From Trichopria drosophilae (lineage: Eukaryota; Arthropoda; Insecta; Hymenoptera; Diapriidae): DNA of 64,000 bases. The notes under the pieces are model-generated. The model had not been told where the DNA came from and made no database searches. It was given only the letters and a program-made list of their open reading frames with translations. The stretch is from NCBI GenBank assembly GCA_030407085.1, contig CM059582.1, positions 140,943,501 to 141,007,500 of the forward strand, in the 5' to 3' direction. Position numbers and translations under genes: made by a program. Shown here piece after piece: positions 1-11,544 of the stretch (positions are counted from its first letter, which is position 1; the number at the start of each line of letters is the position of its first letter).

Positions 1-2871
1 GAGGGCAATAGCGCTGGTACGTGCACATGCATTGGCGGCCCATTCGGGACCATATTCGTTGCCTCGGTATACTCGCGCCCGACGCGCACAGGCGAGACTC
101 ATGCAGAGGCACTGAGAGAGGCGCTGCAATACATTGGGAAGGTGCTAGACAGTGCTGGGAACCGCCCGGTGATAGTTGCCTTTGATGGGAATGCCAGCTC
201 ACCCCTATGGCACGGTAAGAACCGTCTGAGGGGTTCAGCAAACGTGCTACGCGGAGAGATCTTGGAGGAGTACGTCATTTGTAGTGACCTCGAAGTACTC
301 AATGAGCCGTCGGTATATTACACCTTCGTGGGCGGGCGGGGGTCTTCTGATATCAACGTTACGCTAGGGCATCATGTGGGGGATCTTAGGGTCAGGTGGA
401 CAGTCCAGCCCGAGTGGACAAACAGCGATCATAATATGATCCTGATTGACTGTCGCCCCAAGACCGTCGCGGCAAGGATCGGCAGAGTGGGATGGTACTG
501 GGACGAACGGAGAGGGACGAGCCTAGTAATGTCCATTAGAGAAAAGGCGATCCTCTATCGGTACGCGAGCTTCCTCCAGCTGGGCGCCGAAGACATGGCT
601 TCCCAATTCGAGGCGTGGGTTACTGGGTCCTGCGACGAGGTTCTCTGAAGGACATCAGGGGACAGGAAGAAACCCACTGTTAGGTGGTGGACGTCCGAGC
701 TGGCCGCGCTTCGAAGGGGAGTCCGCAGGCTCCGAATACGAGTCCAGAGGATCCCGAGGGCCAATCCGCTCTTCGACGAACGGCGCAGAAGATACGGGGC
801 TGCCAGGGCCGACTATAAGGAGGCAATTAAAACGGCCAAGAGCTCACACTGGCAGGAATATGTCCGGAACAGCGGAAATGAGGAGCCGTGGGGAGTGGTC
901 TACAAGCTGTGCAGGGGCAAGGTCGCGAAAAGCGGCCTGTCGTCGGTCCGTACGGAGGACGGCGAAAGTACCAAGACTTGGGGAGAAACGGCCAGATTCC
1001 TGATGAATCGATTCTTCCCCAGGGTCGAGGAAGGAGGCCACAGTGGAACGAGCTCCATGCACAGCGAGTCGGCGCCAGGACCCCGGCTATTTACATATAG
1101 CGAGCTGTGGGCTGCGGTAGCTCGAATCAAGAGCCGGAAATCGCCAGGCGCGGACGGCATCACCGGGGAGATCGCCAGGGTGGCCATCAGGTCTATCCCC
1201 AACTTCGCGCTGGCGTTGTTTAATGCCTGTCTGAGGGAGGGGGTATTTCCACCTAGGTGGAAAAAGGCGAGAGTGGTGGTCATCCCTAAAGGACGCAACA
1301 AACCGATGGATGAGGCGCCGTCATATCGGCCTATTTGCCTGCTGCCGTGCTTTGGTAAGGTTCTGGAGACACTGCTGGTGGCAAGGCTCAGCTTTGAGGT
1401 GCCGCACTGGGCTGAGACTCAATTTCGCTCAGGGAAGTCGACGGATGACGCCTGGCTGAGGGTACGTCGAGAAGCGGATGAATCTCAGAAGAAATATCTG
1501 ATGGGCCTCTTCCTTGATTTCAGGGCAGCATTCGACTACCTCATGCCCTTCTACGTGGTTCGAAGATTAGAAGAGTGCATGAGTCCCGAGGCACCAATCT
1601 GGACGGACTTTTTCCGAGGGCGAACAGCCAAAATGACGTCCGACTACGAGGAGGTGGCGTTAACAGTGGAGCGCGGGTGTCCGCAGGGCTCGGTCTCCGG
1701 CCCTGTCCTGTGGAACCTTGCGATGAATCCGCTGCTTCAGCGCATTCAACAACGGGGAGCTAAAGTGGTGGCCTACGCTGACGACCTGGTGGCGATTATC
1801 GAGGGCGACTCGCGAAATGAGTTGGAAAGGAGGGCGGCTGAAGTTATCCACGTAACCGAGGAGTGGGGTCGGGTGGCTGGAGTGGAGATAAATCCCGCGA
1901 AATCCAACGGGCTCATGCTGATGGGCAAACTCGCTCGTAAGCCAATCGTGAGGTGCAGAGGAGCGAGTATCCCGTTCGCGGGAGAAGTTAAATACCTCGG
2001 CGTGCACGTGGGCGAGAGGCTAAGCTTCATGCCTCACATGCATGAGGTGCGATCGAGGATGACTGACCTCGCAGGGCAGATGAAGCTCGTGCTGAGGAAA
2101 GACTGGGGCCTCAAGCGAGTGGCGGCGCGAACGATCCTCCAGGGCCTGTTTTCGAATTGCGCCCTCTATGGGGCGGCGGCTTGGGAGGACGTGGCATGTC
2201 GGGGGGAGTATGTAAGGAGGCTGGATGCGGCACAAAGAATTGTCCTGTTAACATTTCTCCGAACGTGCCGAACAGTCTCAACAGAAGCACTGCAGGTGCT
2301 CATGGGGGTGCTCCCTTGGGACATCGAGGCCAGAAGGAGGAGGGCAGTGGCGCTGGTTCGCCGGGGCATCGACCCTAGGGATGAAGGGAGCATGGAGAAG
2401 GTCGAAAGGGCAACGGACAAGGAGAAACAGATGAACACCAACGCGCACCTGATCTGGAGAGCCAGATGGGCCGCGTCAAGTAAACGAGCAGTTACCAGAC
2501 TGTTCGTCCCGGTGGCCGATAACCTGGGGGGAAAAAAAGCCTTTGCCCCCCCCCCCCCCATGCACCTATCTTTTATCCTGACTGGACACGGGTCGCTGAA
2601 TAGTTTTCTCCGGAAGAGAGGGCTAGCCGAAAACAGCGACTGCCATTGTGGCGCCCAGGAAGAGGACTTCCTGCATGTGCTCTGTGAGTGCCCCTTCTAC
2701 CGGGACCGGCGGGACCTGGAGGCTATGGGGATAAGGGTAGCTCCTCAGGGACAGGGATGGGATCTCAGTAGGGTCTTGGAAACGGCGGAGTCCTACGAGC
2801 ACATCAAGGAATTCGCGAACTACGTGTTGGCCGAGAGGAGACGCAGAGGACAGGTCATTCAGCATAGCTGA
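1..2871 (+). pseudogene. R1-clade-like non-LTR retrotransposon ORF2 (endonuclease + reverse transcriptase), one in-frame stop
   Basis: Frame 1 is open from base 1 to 645, has TGA at 646-648, then stays open in the same frame to the TGA at 2869-2871. The 5' part reads as the C-terminal half of an apurinic-type endonuclease: an FDGNA segment replaces the usual GDFNA, and SDHN sits near 430. The reverse transcriptase follows, with LDFRAAFD, GCPQGSVSGP and the catalytic YADD at 1773-1784. Near 2640-2700 is a C-terminal Cys-rich knuckle (CHC..., H, C) typical of R1-like elements. The protein acts in target-primed reverse transcription. The endonuclease N-terminus and ORF1 lie outside the window. 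A run of about 14 C at 2546-2559 encodes prolines and is prone to slippage. I see one disabling mutation, so the copy is fairly young. Clade assignment (R1 rather than LOA or I) is inference from the knuckle and motif style. Confidence 0.88.
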
Positions 2872-3268
2872 TTGGGCACTCTTGAACCTTCGGGCCGCCT
2901 GTCGCCCTTGACGTGCACGCGTGAAAAAGACAGGCCCCTACCCTGGGAAAGGTACCGCGGGAGCCCGGGGCCCCGAGGCTACGCTGTCCTTGTCTTTTTC
3001 TCTTCTGGCAGAGCCAAGGTCGGCGACCTTGCCCGGGCAGTTGGGTAGGCTTCGCGGGGGCAGTGTTCGCTGGGAAGTAGACCATAACTTACCCTATCCG
3101 CCTACATGGGGGTGCAACCATGGGGGTGGATGGGCAGCCCGCCGGTGAGACTCATCTTACCGACGGACTGACAGGTGGGATAGCCACCCATTACCCCTCC
3201 TGAAAAGTAGGAGGGGTGGTGCCCAGACCATCGGGGGTGCCCGCATGGCGCGAGCTTTGGGCACCTTA
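2872..3268 (+). other. 3' UTR of the R1-like element
   Basis: GC-rich sequence continues directly from the ORF2 stop and changes abruptly to AT-rich DNA near 3268. It holds a short GC hairpin (accccctcct-like stem, about 3195-3220) and no ORF with recognisable homology. The 3' end is placed only by the composition change; no poly(A) tail or target duplication is evident. Confidence 0.5.
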
Positions 3269-3735
3269 AATCAACTTGCTAAATGTCGATATAACGGTTA
3301 GCTTCTTGATGTCCGCCATTTTGAGTCAGATATTTTGAATTTTGTAATTCTTATATCAAATTCATATTCAGCGACCCAAAAAGCATACCGAAACCAACTG
3401 TCGTTTATGTCGAACGTTCGGAAGATTGATTTGTCCAACTGGTTTTCGAAAAACATTATTTCTATGTTCGAATCACCATATTGGATCAGCTATATTAAAT
3501 TTCGCAATTCTGATAAGATACATAGTTTCTAGAAAGAAACAGTTTGATTTTACTAGTTAAAATCGCGTGTGTCCAAAATCGCACAACTGGTATGCCGTAT
3601 ACCCGAATGGGTTAAACAAAAATTGAAACGTGCAAAAATCATTTGTTAAACAACTTTTGTTGGGGACCGGAAGTGAATAGATTTTAATGAGTAAGGTTGA
3701 TTTTTCGAGAAAGAGGTTCTTTAAACCATATTGAC
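3269..3735. other. AT-rich spacer, no gene seen
   Basis: Nothing recognisable is coded here. The last ~75 bases (3660-3735) resemble the minus-strand repeat copy at 12595-12922. So the foldback element that follows seems to have inserted into a member of that repeat family. Confidence 0.4.
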
Positions 3736-3789
3736 TAATTATATGGTATGAGGTTTGGTGGTACGGTCTTCGGACAATAAAAAATTCAA

Positions 3790-3840
3790 TTTTTACGTTT
3801 TGACCATAATGTTGGTCCTCCTCAGAAATTTATTGTCTAC
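3790..3840 (-). ncRNA. Hammerhead ribozyme core, left arm, with one core substitution
   Basis: On the minus strand the arm reads CTGAGGA (3825-3819), stem II GACC/GGTC with an 8-nt loop, then AAAACGT. The consensus GAA after stem II is changed to AAA, so the conserved G12 is lost and this copy is predicted inactive. It is otherwise the same as the right-arm copy. Confidence 0.6.
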
Positions 3841-3904
3841 AAAAAGTTTAAAACTTACAATCAAAAGTTTATAAAAATGAAACATGGCGAATATATATAT
3901 ATAT

Positions 3905-4633
3905 TGTAACGGAGATCTCGAGTCCGCAACCCGCGGAAAAACGTCAGATTGCGTTTGGCTTCCGCGATATTCAGACATTAACAGTAGTCGTGAATTTGGC
4001 CCGGTCTTGCTCGCAATACGCGTGTGGGTGAATTGTGCCCCAGAAGCCACAAATTGGGATTAGGCGAATCGCAGCCGAAAAGTAAGTACCGGCTTTAGTT
4101 GCCCGCTTCAGCGGCAACGTTTTATTCTCGCTCCTCCACCCCTCCGATCTCTCTCTCGGTCGCGGCGAGTCCCAGGCGAGGGACCAAGGACAGCGAGTCC
4201 ATATAAAGTCGTTAATTCGGCGTGACGGAGTTTTGGGGCCTGTTACCCCAACATTGTCAACCCTGTTTCCGGTAGAATAACGGAATTCGTGGAGCCCGTT
4301 GCTCCGTAACTTTGTTAGGGGTCCGTTGCCCCAAACTTTTATATTTTGTTAATTATTTTTTATAGTAAATAAACGCGCTTAATTGTGCTTTTTTTATACC
4401 GGAGCGTGATTTTACCAACCCCTTTGTTTCGTGTCGTACACGTTAAAAAACCTTAACGACCATCTCGTGTTCTCCGCTGTATAGCCAGTCGGTGAACGAA
4501 TTTTTCTCCGCGGGTTGCGTCTGCACCAGGACGTCGCGATCCCAACCGGTCGAAGGAGTCGGGAATTCATCCCGGAGCTCTGTTCGGAGCCGAAGTGTCG
4601 CTATTGCACCCAAGGAGAATAAAAATCGTTACA
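3905..4633. mobile_element. Solo LTR of an LTR retrotransposon
   Basis: The segment begins TGTAACGG and ends CGTTACA, so it has the TG...CA ends and short inverted termini of an LTR. It is flanked by ATAT on both sides (3901-3904 and 4634-4637), consistent with a 4-bp target duplication. An AATAAA-type signal occurs near 4367. At 729 bp with no coding sequence it looks like a recombinant solo LTR. The same TGTAACGG start is seen in the BEL/Pao LTR at 6970 (minus strand), which suggests that superfamily. The (TA)n target makes the duplication weaker evidence. Confidence 0.6.
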
Positions 4634-4877
4634 ATATATATATATATATATATATAAACTTACAGATGCATTGAAATTAACTTTAATCATCCCGGTGCCG
4701 TTGGGATATATCGACGAAAATTCTATATTAAAAGGTTTAAAATTAGATATTTTAAGTTTACAGCAACAAAAAAAGAATAAATTAATATGTAATGTTTAAA
4801 ACAACACTAATATATATATTCCTCATGTTTCATTTTTATAAACTTTTGATTGTAAGTTTTAAACATTTTGTAGACAA

Positions 4878-4927
4878 TAAATTTCTGAGGAGGACCAACA
4901 TTATGGTCGAAACGTAAAAATTTAATT
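4878..4927 (+). ncRNA. Hammerhead ribozyme core, right arm, intact consensus
   Basis: The conserved CTGAGGA (4885-4891, matching CUGANGA) is followed by stem II GACC (4893-4896) / GGTC (4905-4908), GAA (4909-4911) and a palindromic ACGT (4912-4915) that could form the minimal helix III. The segment AATAAATTT just upstream of the core can pair over about 7 bp with AAATTTA at 4918-4924 to make helix I. Tiny palindromic helix III is a known feature of newt-satellite and PLE hammerheads, which cleave best as dimers. All core bases match, so self-cleavage is plausible but untested. Confidence 0.7.
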
Positions 4928-4978
4928 TTTTGTTGTCCGAAGACCGTACCACCAAAACTCATACCATATAATTATCAC

Positions 4979-5289
4979 CTGAAGCGGTCAAGAAATTTCA
5001 AAAATGCATCAGCATAATCATTTTAACATATTGACTAATCACAAAAATTAGTTAGAAACTATAAAAACAGTTCTTCCTTTTTAAATAAATTGAAATATTT
5101 GCCGCCACCTTGAGGTATTTGAAAAACAACATTGGATGAAATTTTAGAGAACCTTTTTATGGAAAAAATAAGCCATCACTCATTCAAATACATTTATTTT
5201 TTTTCTATTTTCAGTTTCAATAAGAAGAAATTTGTAGACATTAACGTAAAAATCCATTTTGTCTTTAAGAATAATTACTCTCCAATGAT
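4979..5289 (+). repeat. Dispersed repeat, copy A (inverted relative to 12595-12922)
   Basis: This segment matches the reverse complement of 12595-12922 over most of its length. The best stretch runs from AAATAAATTGAAATATTTG to the shared end at ACTCTCCAAYGAT. Beyond 5289 the two copies diverge completely, which marks a family boundary. No coding function is recognisable. Confidence 0.65.
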
Positions 5290-5934
5290 ATCATTATTAT
5301 TACAAACTAATTTCTTGGATGTTTGTCACTCGAGCGAAGCGGGAATAACAAGTACACTTGTTGTGGGTCAGTTTTTCGCATGGAACATACTATTTTTTTC
5401 ATACGTATGGCGTGGGGGACTCGACCTTTACCTGTGTTATCACGTGATATTGAATTTTGTATTACCTTTTTCGTTAATTTTTCTCCTTATATTTTAGTTA
5501 TAAATTATGTTCCAATCTAAACCTTAATTCTAAGGTTACGTACCGCCGTTGATTTTAGGGTCATGAGGACCGCTGATTTGAAATATGATGTTATTTTTGA
5601 AAACTTAAAAATGGCTGACCCGATAGACACTTTTAGAACTTTTAATCCAATCCTCTTGAAACTTGTTCCTCTATGGTTTGCGAGCTCCTTGATTATGAAT
5701 CTAATGACAAATTGGAAGGTGGACGATTTTTTAAATCAAATAAAATCATTTTGAAATGCTTTACTCGGTGGATTTTGCAGGTCCTGATTTCAAACATGAA
5801 CTCAGTTTTCAATATTCAAAATAGAGGATCCAATATATTCCCAAAAAATTCTCAAATTAATCTTAAATTCAAGTTCATACGACTTTCTGAATAAAAATAA
5901 AAATTTCGACAATATAAGGTACATGGTATTGTTT
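5290..5934. other. AT-rich unique stretch, no gene recognised
   Basis: Short open frames at 5132-5497, 5323-5520 and 5563-5754 have no motif I recognise and a composition like their surroundings. I treat them as chance. Confidence 0.4.
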
Positions 5935-6405
5935 CTTTAATAGGGCGTTCAAATTTTGTACCAAAACCATTCAAGAGCCTTATTTATCTTTAAATTTGTG
6001 ATGTAGTATTTGTTCTCAAGAAAAATAATGCTTCGACGTGTTAAGTCTCGCCTTAGCGTTTCGCTCTCACCTCTGAGTACTTCTCGAAATTAGGAGAATA
6101 AGAATTATGGGCTGGATTTAAGTGGTTATGCAAGCTTAACGTATAGCTCCATACGGAATGGTACTGTATCTTTAATAGGGCGTTCAAATTTTGTACCAAA
6201 ACCATGCAAGAGCCTTATTTATCTTTAAATTTGTGATGTAGTATTTGTTCTCAAGAAAAATAATGCTTCGACGTGTTAAGTCTCGCCTTAGCGTTTCGCT
6301 CTCACCTCTGAGTACTTCTCGAAATTAGGAGAATAAGAATTATGGGCTGGATTAAAGTGGTTATGCAAGCTTAACGTTTAGCTCCATACGGAATGGTACT
6401 GTATC
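5935..6405. repeat. Two-copy tandem repeat, ~235-bp unit
   Basis: Unit 1 (5935-6169) and unit 2 (6170-6405) are nearly identical; each starts CTTTAATAGGGCGTTC. The unit is homologous to the more diverged monomers at about 10160-11020, sharing phrases such as CTCGAAATTA and TTAAGT(C)TCGCCTTAGC. It therefore belongs to a local satellite family. High identity between the two units implies recent duplication or homogenisation. Confidence 0.85.
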
Positions 6406-6499
6406 GGCTCAAGGGCAACATGGATCTTACAAAAAGGTCTATTTTCAAAATTGAACGCAAATACCAACGGCTGCGCGTGACTCCAACAATGACCCAAAA

Positions 6500-6970
6500 A
6501 AATTAGACTGAGCGTGAGGCGAACTGTCCCCGACCGAACGTGCTTCGAACTGGTCTCGACTTGTCCGTGCGCGCACTACTCGGCGGTCGCCCCGATCGGA
6601 GTATATCCCCTGCACCGCGTAATTCCTAAGAGACGGAGCATTGACTCTTTGCCTTTCGGGTGGCTATGGTGGCCCCGGGGACCAAAGGTTCCCGCGCTCA
6701 CAAGGACTTGCGTCCGGTGTGCCTCTTCGCACTAGCCTGGAGGTCACGGTCCAGGGAAGGGGTCAGGTGGATGGTAGTTTTGGCAAATGCTTCTTTCTTA
6801 TAGGGGCTATTCAGGTAAGGAAGGATGGATCGCCCACAATGCGTCCAGCCCTAGTCTCCTCTCCTGTTCTCCGTTCTTACGTATCTTTCGGTCCACTAGT
6901 CCACTGCGCGCCCCACTCTCAGTCTCATCTCACAACACACATACGCGCATAATGCTTATGTCCGTTACAT
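6500..6970 (-). mobile_element. BEL/Pao-type 3' LTR (minus strand)
   Basis: On the minus strand an LTR begins TGTAACGGACATAAGC at 6970. A purine-rich tract, GGAGGAGGCAGGA (6983-6971 on the minus strand), sits directly upstream as expected of a polypurine tract before a 3' LTR. The first ~75 bp recur at 9930-10004 in the same orientation. The far end of the LTR is not determined; about 6500 is where GC-rich sequence ends. Two small open frames inside it (6514-6735, 6641-6952) are not convincing genes. Confidence 0.6.
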
Positions 6971-7314
6971 CCTGCCTCCTCCGACAAGTGTCGTCTTGAC
7001 ATCACACATATATGAGTTTCCATCTTCGTCTTATTAATTCAGATGGGAGAAATCGTCGCGTTTACAATAAATATGCCGCCAAATAACAGAAATACAATTT
7101 TGCCTAGACAAATTAGGCGCGAAATGCTTAGCAAAATGGAAGATGCGGCGTTTTCATTAATTGCATATAACACAACAACACCTAGTAAATAACAAATTCG
7201 TACCGAAACAATTATTCTTTGAAACACTATACGTGGGGGAAGCCGTGGCGCTTCTAATAATCGCGAATTAACAAGTTATCAATGAACTAAGCGCTACAAA
7301 CTAACCCTACAACA

Positions 7315-9871
7315 TTAACTAGTCGAAAGACGGATAAGTTTGGTAGTCGGATGCATCATCTCGCTACCGGTTGTAGTACGTATTTTCGCGACTCGTATTT
7401 CATCGTCCCGGCTTGGACATGTCTCGTTGACTGTTCCTCTATTCCACACATTACGCGGGGCGTTATAATCGACTAGTAATACTAAATCGCCTATCTGTAA
7501 CGATTTTTGGTCTGCCCGATTCCATTTTTGGAGAGGTAAGAGTCCCAGGAGGTATTCCCGCAGCCACCGCCTCCAGAACGTATCTACCATCGCGCGCTCT
7601 AATCTACACTGTTTCTTTAAATCGAATTTTCGAAAATCGTACACACCTATCGGTATATCTGCCGCCGTGCCGCCAAGTAAAAAATGGTTCGGAGTGAGAG
7701 CTTCGCTAACTCGCGGGTCAACCGACACGTGCGTTAATGGCCTCGACTTTATCGTGTGTTCGATCTCCGTTAAAACCGTGTATAACGTTTCTTCTTTGGG
7801 CGCGTGGTCCCTTAGCGCGACATCTAACGCATTTTTTACGGAGCGGATCAGGCGTTCCCAAGCACCTCCCATGTGAGGAGCAGACGGTGGATTGAATTTC
7901 CACTTGACACTCTTGCTTACAGTGTAATCGATTAGTCTGTGCTTATTAATATTAATTATTTCGTTTTGAAGTTCCTTGCTGGCGCGTCGGAAATTTGTCC
8001 CACAGTCGCTGTGTAGTACACGAGAGCACGCCATAATGGCAGATTCCGTGTCAAGAATGTGGGCCAATTCCAAGTGAATTGCTCGCGTAGTCATGCAGGT
8101 GAATAACACCCTCCATCGCTTCTCCCTACGATGGAGCCTGCCTATACGCAAGTCGACAATCCGGAAGCGCGGCCATACGAGGTTTCTGCGCTTTCCCTCT
8201 ACGCAATCTACATATAACGCATCTACTTATCAAACTTCGTAACCCTTGCGTGAGTCCTGTAATAAAAAATCCCTGCCTTAATTCGTTTACGATCGTTATG
8301 CGGTTCACGTGCCAAAATCGTCGATGATAATCCGCGATGAGTTTGGTTGCCCTATGCTTGCAGTCGATAATGACGGGGGAATTTTCGAAAGTGTCCTCGA
8401 AAATTGTTGTCACGCGCCCTCGGGCTCTTATTATACCAACTTCGTCAATAAATGGGTTTAAGTTTGAGATCTTGCTTGTTTTATTTACTTCTCGCCCCTC
8501 CGTGATAGCATCCAATTCTGACCGGAAACACGCGGACTGGATTTCGCGGCACCAATAGAGTTCTGCCTCTGTTACGTATGTTATCGTGATCCCTGACTTT
8601 GGCTTATTCCTCCAAAGGTCGAACGCGGCGCGTAGACGACGAGCCACTACTAGTAAACCAGGCCAGCCTAAAAACTCTCCAGTAGGGGGGAAATAATGAT
8701 TCGGGGAGGTTATTACGAACGCTATGCCTTTTCGCGTCTCCATCGCGACAATGGTCTTTTTACGTTTTCATCGAGGGGTTTCTCTATTGGCCATTTATCT
8801 TTCATTTCGTGCAGGAACGAAGGACCGGCGAACCACGGATGTTTCACGTCTAGCGATTCGTTCTTCCAACGTGTCGCTTCGTCCGCGGGATTTAAAAGTG
8901 ACGAAACGCATCGCCATTCGGCAGCCTTATTTAATTCCGCAATTTCACCCAAGCGATTCCTTGCGAAAATTTGACGCGTTCGCGGTCCCGACCTTATCCA
9001 GAGTCGCTCCAATACACGTTTCGGTCTATGGGCTCCTCCAATTCTTGCTTCAGTGTATCCGCTAGTTTAGCTCCCGTTAACGCACCCTGTAGCTCTAAGC
9101 GAGGTATCGTGGAAAGTTTTAAGGGGGCTATTCTCGACTTCAGCATTATGAACGTTACCCGGACCGGCTATTTGCGGCTCGTAATTCGCAGAGAGGCCAC
9201 ACTTGAATACGCCTCCAAACTAGCATCGCAAAATATGTGTAATTCAGCAGAGTGTATTCCCGGAAATGTAAGGCAGCGGGGTACGCGAATATGGTGTATG
9301 CTTCGAAGACTTCCTAGCCACGTGCACCATCCACAATGTGTGTCGTCTCTTATCTCTTCATCCCACCCAATTTTACTTTGCCAAATCGCTTGCATTAATA
9401 ATTTAGCCCTAGTGGTTATTGGGAGTAGCATCCCCAAAGGGTCAAATATCGACATCATGACTTTTAGATACTCTCGCTTCGTGGGTTTCCGCTGCATATC
9501 GAAAAGTTCAACGGGTATTCGCGACATGGTTACCTGAAACACTAGGCTACTACCCTTTCTATCCCAACGATGAAAGAGACAGCGGCGTCCTCGCCTGCAG
9601 CGCGCTTACCCCATTCAAATACGCCGTCGCGATTTCAGGCCCATCCAGACATTTCGAAATTACCGGCCGCGTTGATTTCCACGACATCGCGAACGAGTTG
9701 CGTAGCCTGCCGCTTCGTTTCTCGACTTCCTAAGAAATCGTCCATGTAACTGTTTTTTATTATGGCTTTTGCAGCCTCCGGTTTTAATCTTTCGAACATT
9801 CTCGCATTTTTATTTTTTATATACATAGCGTTACATGGCGATGACCTAGCACCGAAGATTAAGCATGTCAT
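7315..9871 (-). pseudogene. BEL/Pao retrotransposon pol: reverse transcriptase, RNase H, integrase (frameshifted)
   Basis: Reading down the minus strand: a reverse transcriptase end with YMDD (9748-9737); the Pao-type FDPLG connection near 9430; an RNase H segment with CDAS near 9220 and a C-terminal part ending in the NPADEATRW type (9012-8722); an integrase HHCC zinc region (8743-8126) with CVICRLRRG; then the integrase core and C-terminus (8151-7315) with SDCGTNF, PPSAPHMGGAWER and LTPNHFLLGG. Domain order fits BEL/Pao pol. It is broken into at least five frames, and gag, protease and the RT N-terminus are missing, so a large internal deletion joins pol to the LTR remnant at 9930. Between 7228 and 7315 is a short 3' tail. 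Confidence 0.9.
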
Positions 9872-9929
9872 CTCGTACGTCGCGGGTTCTACGTTTCTCT
9901 ATTTACCACGCCAGAGAAATCTTTAGGCC

Positions 9930-10004
9930 ATGAGTCCACTGCGCGTCCGACTCTCAGTCTCATCTCACAACACACATACACGCATAACGCTTATGTCCGT
10001 TACT
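9930..10004 (-). mobile_element. Remnant of the BEL/Pao 5' LTR
   Basis: These 75 bases match the start of the 3' LTR (6970-6893), including GTAACGGACATAAGC and the TGTGTTGTGAGATGAG stretch, in the same minus-strand orientation. The match stops at 9930, directly before decayed internal sequence, so the rest of the 5' LTR is deleted. Confidence 0.75.
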
Positions 10005-10159
10005 GGTACTATGTAATATGTGAATTGACTATGTAAACCAATGGTCAGGAATAGTTCACTATTGAGAACTATTTGATTACATAATAAATTCGGACATTAC
10101 TATTGGTGGTAAATGGTAGCTCAATAATTCTTAATAGTAAATTTCCGTAGGTAATGAAT

Positions 10160-11020
10160 CGTGACAATTTTGTAAAAACATAAGGGGATACAAATTTTCA
10201 ACTAGAGGCATTTAGGAGGTTTAAATTAGCCTTACGTTCTGACATTCTGGTCGCTCATCTCTAAGTACTGCTCGAAATTAAAGGGATATGAATTAGGGAC
10301 TGGGGCCATTCGGAAGCATTGAATGTGCCTTAAATTCTGACGTACGTTTTTCGAATAAAAGTAACAATTCTAAATGGTTTCGACAGCATAAAGTTAGGCT
10401 AGTCATACCACATTTTGTTGAACAAGGAACTAAACATTTGGGACCAGGGCAATTTGAGAATATTAAATTAGCCTTAAATCCATTCTTTTTTTCAGATCAA
10501 ATTAAACATTCGATACGGTGCCGCGAGTTTAACGTTCAGCTAGCCACACCGTGGCAACTTTTTCAAAAATAAGGGGTACAAATTTCGATCCAGAGGCATT
10601 CGAGAGCTTTACATTACCCTTAAATTCTGATTGAGGCACTTTTCGAAAAAATAATCATCGAAGTGATATGTCGCTTTAGCATTTTTCTAACCTGGTAGCA
10701 TTGCTCGAAATAGGGGGAAAAAGAGTTTGGACCCTAGGCCAATCGAGAGAATTGAAATTGCCTTAAATACAGACCCATGCGTTTTTTTTTCAAAAAAAAA
10801 GTGAAAAATCCGTAAGTTTAACGTTAAGCTAGCGGAACCATGGGATATTTTGTTCACTAGGGCGCTGAAAATTTGGGACCCAGAGTCTTAAATTAGTTTT
10901 AAATTCCGGTCAAGGCATTTAAAAAAAAAATAATGTTGATGTGTTATGTCACTTCAGCGATTCAGCAATATATCAGTACTATTCGATATTACGGTGATAA
11001 GAATTTGGTGAGTGGGCCTT
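10160..11020. repeat. Degenerate satellite array related to the 5935-6405 unit
   Basis: About four diverged monomers recur with shared phrases: CTCGAAATTA near 10270, CTCGAAATAG near 10703, TTAACGTTMAGCTAG near 10530 and 10820, and repeated TTAAATTCTGA. Spacing of about 217-235 bp and the phrase order match the two clean units at 5935-6405. No coding content; the open frame at 10933-11115 is chance. Confidence 0.7.
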
Positions 11021-11544
11021 TCGTATGCGTACACCTAAATATCCAATTTCACGCTTCTTTGTGCAATTCGAACTTATGTAAAGCGTTTTTTTACAGGCGT
11101 GAATTTATACTTTAAGCGTAAATGTATTCTTCCATTATTACCAGAGCACTTTGGCTTAATATTAACTTAATAGAACCACGCTTTTCTTAAATAAACAAAC
11201 TTTAAATTTGACATTGTTGCGTTAAATTATCTTTAAATTAGTCGTTAATTTTCCAATAGGTTTTAGTCCGAATTAACAGACTGGTTCCGACAGTTTAATA
11301 GACCGGAATTGAGAACTTACCTAAGGCTCGCTTGTATAAGTCCGTCACGTCTCGATAGGGTACACTTAGAAAAAGCGACAAAGCAAAAAGCCGACCGGTC
11401 TAAAAACTGACACATAAAAAAATGGATACATCGACAAATGGACAATAATTTTTGGCAACGGCATTTTTTTTTACTTTCGGCTTTTCGACTGTCGAATTTT
11501 TTTTAACCGGTCAACTTTTTGATTTGTCGCGTTAAAAGTCGCAT
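11021..11544. other. AT-rich interval between satellite array and its inverted fragment
   Basis: No gene, RNA or clear repeat recognised. Confidence 0.35.

Larger units (their letters stand above)
3736..4974. mobile_element. PLE-related foldback element with hammerhead cores in both arms
   Basis: About 165 bp at the left (3736-3904) reappear inverted at the right (about 4810-4974), beginning TAATTATATGGTATGAG on the outside. Each arm contains a hammerhead-ribozyme core on its outward-reading strand, the arrangement known from Penelope-like element terminal repeats (pLTRs) and also seen in the PLE at 57225-59513. No reverse transcriptase is left. The loop is occupied by a solo LTR (3905-4633). 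The element is therefore a non-autonomous or internally deleted PLE relative; this identity is inferred from the ribozyme motif and inverted pLTR-like layout. The flanks both read close to TTTAA(A/C)CATATTGACTAAT, a possible imperfect target duplication. Confidence 0.65.
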
